Positions 61,198-64,000 of a stretch of 64,000 bases of DNA are shown piece by piece. The first letter of the stretch is position 1. Each line of letters begins with the position of its first letter. The stretch covers positions 124,001 through 188,000 of the forward strand of contig CAYPAV010000002.1 in NCBI GenBank assembly GCA_964408805.1. Reading direction: 5' to 3'. This DNA is from CAYPAV01 sp964408805. Lineage in GTDB: Bacteria > Pseudomonadota > Alphaproteobacteria > UBA8366. The notes beneath the pieces were generated by a model, which was not told the DNA's origin, made no database searches, and saw only the letters and a program-made list of their open reading frames with translations. The position numbers and the translations under genes are program-made.

Positions 61198-62937
61198 ATG
61201 GTCGAGATCGAACGGTCGGAGACCGACATATTGATCTTGGGAAGCGGCGGGGCCGGCCTGTTCGCCGCCTTGCATGCCCATGAGGCGGCACCCGAACAGG
61301 ACATCACCGTTGCCGTGAAAGGACTCCTCGGCAAGTCCGGTTGCACCCGCATGGTCCAGGGCGGCTACAATGTCGTCCTCTCGCCCGAGGATTCGATCGA
61401 ACGCCATTTCATGGACACGATCGAGGGCGGCAAGTGGCTCAACAATCAGGATCTCGCCTGGGATCTCGTCAACATCGCCATCGAGCGTATCCACGAGTTG
61501 GAGAACAAGCTCGGCTGTTTCTTCGACCGCAATGCCGACGGCACGGTGCATCAGAAGGCCTTCGCGGGGCAGACCTTCGATCGAACCGTCCACAAAGGCA
61601 GCTTGACCGGGATCGAGATCATCAACCGTCTGGCGGAACAAGTTTGGGCACGCGGCATCAAGCGACTGGAGGAACATCGTGCGATCGCCCTCGTGCCCAC
61701 GAAGGACGGCGGCCAGCTTGCCGGCGTCCTGATGATCGATATGCGAACCGGCGGTTTCCGCTTCGTCAAGACGAAGGCGGTCCTGGTCGCGACCGGCGGC
61801 GGGCCGACCATGTACAAATATCACACGCCTTCGGGCGATAAGAGCTGCGACGGCATGGCGATGGCGCTCCGCTGCGGGCTGCCCCTGATCGACATGGAGA
61901 TGGTGCAATTCCACCCCACCGGATTGATCGCGGGCGAGGACACAAGGATTACCGGAACCATCATCGAGGAGGGCCTTCGGGGTGTCGGCGGCCATCTGCT
62001 TGATGTCCACGAGGCGCGGTTCATGCGGGAATACGACCCCCGCGAGGAACGCGCCACCCGCGACATCGTCAGCCGTGCGATGTACGAACTGATGCAGGAC
62101 GAAAGCCGGGTGGGGCCTCATGGCGGGCTCTATATCACCATGCGCCATCTTGAGCCGAAAATGGTGGCGCGCGAATTCAAGGGCATGGTCGATCGCTGCC
62201 GGGACGTGGGTTTCGATCTTGTCGGCGGGCTGGTCGAGGTCGTGCCGACGGCCCATTACATGATGGGCGGCATCAAGTTCGACATCGACTGCAAGACCGA
62301 GCTTCCCGGTCTCTTCGTCGCCGGCGAGGATTCGGGCGGGGTCCACGGTGCGAACCGCCTCGGCGGCAACGGGGTGGCGAACTCGACCGTCTTCGGCGGT
62401 GTCGCGGGCGACGTGATCGGCCCCTGGGTACGGAGCGACGGCGGCTTCGCGACCCCCGACGAAGACATCATCGAGGCCAGTGTCGGTCGTGCCTTGGCGC
62501 CCTTCGAGAAGCCGGCGGGAGACCTGAATGCAATCCGCGAGAAGCTCTACAATTTGATGTGGGACGACGTCGGCATCATTCGGACGAGCGAGTCACTCGC
62601 ACGCGGCAAATCCGCGCTCGACGATCTCGCACTCGAACTCGACGGAAGTGGATTGGCCGATCCCGGCCGGGCGTTCAACCTCACCTGGCACGACTGGATG
62701 AACCTAGAGAGCCAGATTCTGGTCAGCCAGGCGATCTGCGCCGCCGCCATCGAGCGGGAGGATTCCAGGGGCGCCCATTTCCGAGCCGATTTCCCCGAAA
62801 CCCGTGATTTGGAGAATTCGAAGAACACCGTCGTGCGGCTCGGCGCCTCCGGAATTTCGATCGCCTCCAGCCCGGTCGAGTTCACTCGCGTGAAGCCGGG
62901 CGAAAGCTTGATTGACGATTCCGCCGCGGCGGAATGA
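61198..62937 (+). CDS. Fumarate reductase/succinate dehydrogenase-type flavoprotein
   Basis: This 579-aa FAD protein has ILGSGGAGLFAALHA, the segment SGCTRMVQGGYN, MVQFHPTG, and AHYMMGGIKFD with the active-site arginine region GANRLGGNGVANS. In SdhA/FrdA a histidine in SHTVxAQGG binds FAD covalently; here the equivalent position is Cys, so FAD is probably non-covalent, as in L-aspartate oxidase. The ATG at 61198 is chosen over GTG at 61195. It is the last gene of the complex. Confidence 0.9.
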   Translation: MVEIERSETDILILGSGGAGLFAALHAHEAAPEQDITVAVKGLLGKSGCTRMVQGGYNVVLSPEDSIERHFMDTIEGGKWLNNQDLAWDLVNIAIERIHELENKLGCFFDRNADGTVHQKAFAGQTFDRTVHKGSLTGIEIINRLAEQVWARGIKRLEEHRAIALVPTKDGGQLAGVLMIDMRTGGFRFVKTKAVLVATGGGPTMYKYHTPSGDKSCDGMAMALRCGLPLIDMEMVQFHPTGLIAGEDTRITGTIIEEGLRGVGGHLLDVHEARFMREYDPREERATRDIVSRAMYELMQDESRVGPHGGLYITMRHLEPKMVAREFKGMVDRCRDVGFDLVGGLVEVVPTAHYMMGGIKFDIDCKTELPGLFVAGEDSGGVHGANRLGGNGVANSTVFGGVAGDVIGPWVRSDGGFATPDEDIIEASVGRALAPFEKPAGDLNAIREKLYNLMWDDVGIIRTSESLARGKSALDDLALELDGSGLADPGRAFNLTWHDWMNLESQILVSQAICAAAIEREDSRGAHFRADFPETRDLENSKNTVVRLGASGISIASSPVEFTRVKPGESLIDDSAAAE

Positions 62938-62945
62938 GCTATAAT
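62918..62945. promoter_or_regulatory. 18-bp perfect palindrome next to a TATAAT box before the fumarase genes
   Basis: ATTCCGCCGCGGCGGAAT (62918-62935) is a perfect inverted repeat overlapping the stop codon of the flavoprotein. TATAAT follows at 62940-62945 and TTGACG precedes at 62912-62917, but a 22-base spacer is too long for a standard sigma-70 promoter. It could be an operator for the fumarase genes or a chance product of GCC/GCG codons. Confidence 0.35.
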
Positions 62946-62990
62946 GAATACGGGCCAGCGACGGGGCATCGGATCCCCGAAGGAGCGACC

Positions 62991-63959
62991 ATGACCATCA
63001 AGGAACCGGACATCTACGCCGCCGGCATGGAGATCATGCGCCGCGCCGCGATCGACATTCCGGAGGATTACCGCGACGGCCTTCGCGTCATGCTGGATGA
63101 CGAGGAAGAGGAGCTCGCGCGCTTCGTCCTGCAATCGATGCTGGAGAACTGGGAAGCGGCCGAGGCCGATCGCCGCGCCATGTGCGCCGATACCGGGTTG
63201 CCGCGCTACTTCGTCAAGATCGGCAACGAAGCCAGCATTTCGGGCGGTCCTATTGCGCTGGAGAAGGCGCTCCGCACGGCGACGGCGGACGCGACCCACG
63301 AAATTCCGCTCAGGCCGAACCGGGTCCATCCCCTGTCGCGCCAGGACAACAACAACAATGTCGGCATCAACGCGCCCGAGATCGAATATTCCTTCGAGCC
63401 GAATGCCGATTGGATCGACATCACCACGGTTCACAAAGGGGGATTGTTCGGCTCCGATTATCGCATGCTGTTTCCGGGCGACGGCATCGACGGCATCAAG
63501 CGGTTCTTCCTCGACGTGATGTATGAATTCGGGCGGCGCGGTCTGGCCTGCCAGCCGGCGATCGTCGGTATCGGTCTTGGCGGCAGCAAGGACATCTGCA
63601 TGACGCTCGGCAAACAGGCGGCGTGCCTTCGCACCGTCGGCGACCGCAATCCGGACCCCAGGATCGCCGAGTTGGAGCTGGAGCTGAAGGAGATGGGCAA
63701 CAATATCGGCATGGGGCCGATGGGCTTCGTAGGCAAATCGATGGTGATCGATTGCCATATAGAGGTCGGTTACACCCACACGGGTGCCATGCCGATCAGC
63801 GTCCACAGCTTCTGCCTGTCGTCGCGGCGCGCGGTGGCCCGCCTGCACCCGAACGGCGAGACCGCCTATCGAACCGATCCCGATTGGTTCACCCCCTATA
63901 TGCGGCGAGAGAGCGTCGAATGGACGAATGCAGACGCCGACCGGGCGGCGGCGGGATGA
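62991..63959 (+). CDS. Class I fumarase/tartrate dehydratase alpha subunit
   Basis: This 322-aa protein resembles the alpha subunit of two-subunit class I fumarase or TtdA, with the [4Fe-4S] cysteine in AMCADTGLPRYFVKIG, DNNNNVGINAPEIEY and GIGLGGSKDICM. GAAGGAGC precedes the ATG. The beta gene overlaps its stop as ATGA. It would convert fumarate and malate, continuing the step made by the SDH-like complex, or a related hydroxy-acid such as tartrate. Confidence 0.92.
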   Translation: MTIKEPDIYAAGMEIMRRAAIDIPEDYRDGLRVMLDDEEEELARFVLQSMLENWEAAEADRRAMCADTGLPRYFVKIGNEASISGGPIALEKALRTATADATHEIPLRPNRVHPLSRQDNNNNVGINAPEIEYSFEPNADWIDITTVHKGGLFGSDYRMLFPGDGIDGIKRFFLDVMYEFGRRGLACQPAIVGIGLGGSKDICMTLGKQAACLRTVGDRNPDPRIAELELELKEMGNNIGMGPMGFVGKSMVIDCHIEVGYTHTGAMPISVHSFCLSSRRAVARLHPNGETAYRTDPDWFTPYMRRESVEWTNADADRAAAG

Positions 63960-64000
63960 AGGAGCACCGCCTGGAGGTTCCGGTCAAGCCGGGGGCGCTG
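63956..64000 (+). CDS. Class I fumarase/tartrate dehydratase beta subunit, N-terminal fragment
   Basis: Fifteen codons (MKEHRLEVPVKPGAL) are open to the window edge, starting 3 bases before the alpha-subunit stop. The sequence fits the start of TtdB/fumarase beta subunits (MKExxLxxP). Identity rests on this short match and on the overlap with the alpha gene. Confidence 0.7.
   Translation, partial: MKEHRLEVPVKPGAL

Noticed and set aside
1..64000. CRISPR arrays, insertion sequences, prophage or integrase genes
   Set aside because: No regularly spaced repeats, transposase, integrase or phage structural frames were seen; the two tRNAs are not followed by integrase genes or duplicated tRNA ends.

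Overview
The window is dense, GC-rich bacterial chromosome: about 65 protein genes, two tRNAs and no intergenic gap above about 230 bases. The ppx-rlmE arrangement, a PAS_5-type protein, a Tct tricarboxylate transporter, and the many TauD-type dioxygenases, LLM flavin enzymes, SDRs and CoA enzymes suggest a metabolically versatile aerobic alphaproteobacterium, perhaps Rhodospirillales-like. That placement is inference from gene content; no rRNA is present.

Layout. 1-5.1 kb: rlmE (partial), a Ppx/GppA phosphatase, tRNA-Gln(CTG), tctCBA and a PAS_5 protein. 5.2-20.7 kb: catabolic genes, including four TauD/TfdA dioxygenases (three nearly contiguous at 12.6-15.3 kb), an acyl-CoA ligase, enoyl-CoA hydratase, SDRs, RidA proteins, a tricarballylate-dehydrogenase-like flavoprotein, a GMC oxidoreductase and a miniature MCP signalling domain. 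20.8-25.7 kb: a histidine phosphatase, DUF1028, a TSUP permease, a CinA-N/MoCF protein, a phosphodiesterase-family protein and two very small genes. 25.7-35 kb: tRNA-Leu(TAA), a fused indolepyruvate oxidoreductase, lipid-related membrane genes, and two paralogous selenoprotein genes. 35-45.6 kb: a PhyH oxygenase, an LLM enzyme, two DsbA-fold isomerases, a DUF3604 protein, and a TauABC-like importer with two different permeases and a nearby TauD enzyme. 45.7-55.2 kb: a PAS sensor without an output domain, an SDR, a transglutaminase, a frameshifted amidohydrolase, a thiolase and a truncated P450. 55.2-64 kb: a same-strand run of LLM, enoyl-CoA hydratase, GST, SDR and epoxide hydrolase genes, then a four-subunit fumarate-reductase/SDH-like complex and a class I fumarase (beta subunit cut by the window end).

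The most notable system is the selenoprotein pair at 25986-26864 (+) and 34024-34908 (-). Each is a GrdB/PrdB-like protein of about 293 residues, split by an in-frame TGA at the same place in a UPVCHQT motif. Exactly 17 nt after each TGA lies a 7-bp hairpin with a 5-nt CGTGA loop. One base pair of the stem changes compensatorily between the copies (C-G to T-A), as expected for a selected SECIS RNA element. The second copy runs stop-to-start into a CVPC glutaredoxin, a candidate electron donor. No selenocysteine machinery genes lie in the window.

The overall theme is oxidative breakdown of small organic, possibly sulfonated or CoA-linked, compounds feeding the C4-dicarboxylate steps at the right end. 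Specific substrates cannot be read from the sequence.
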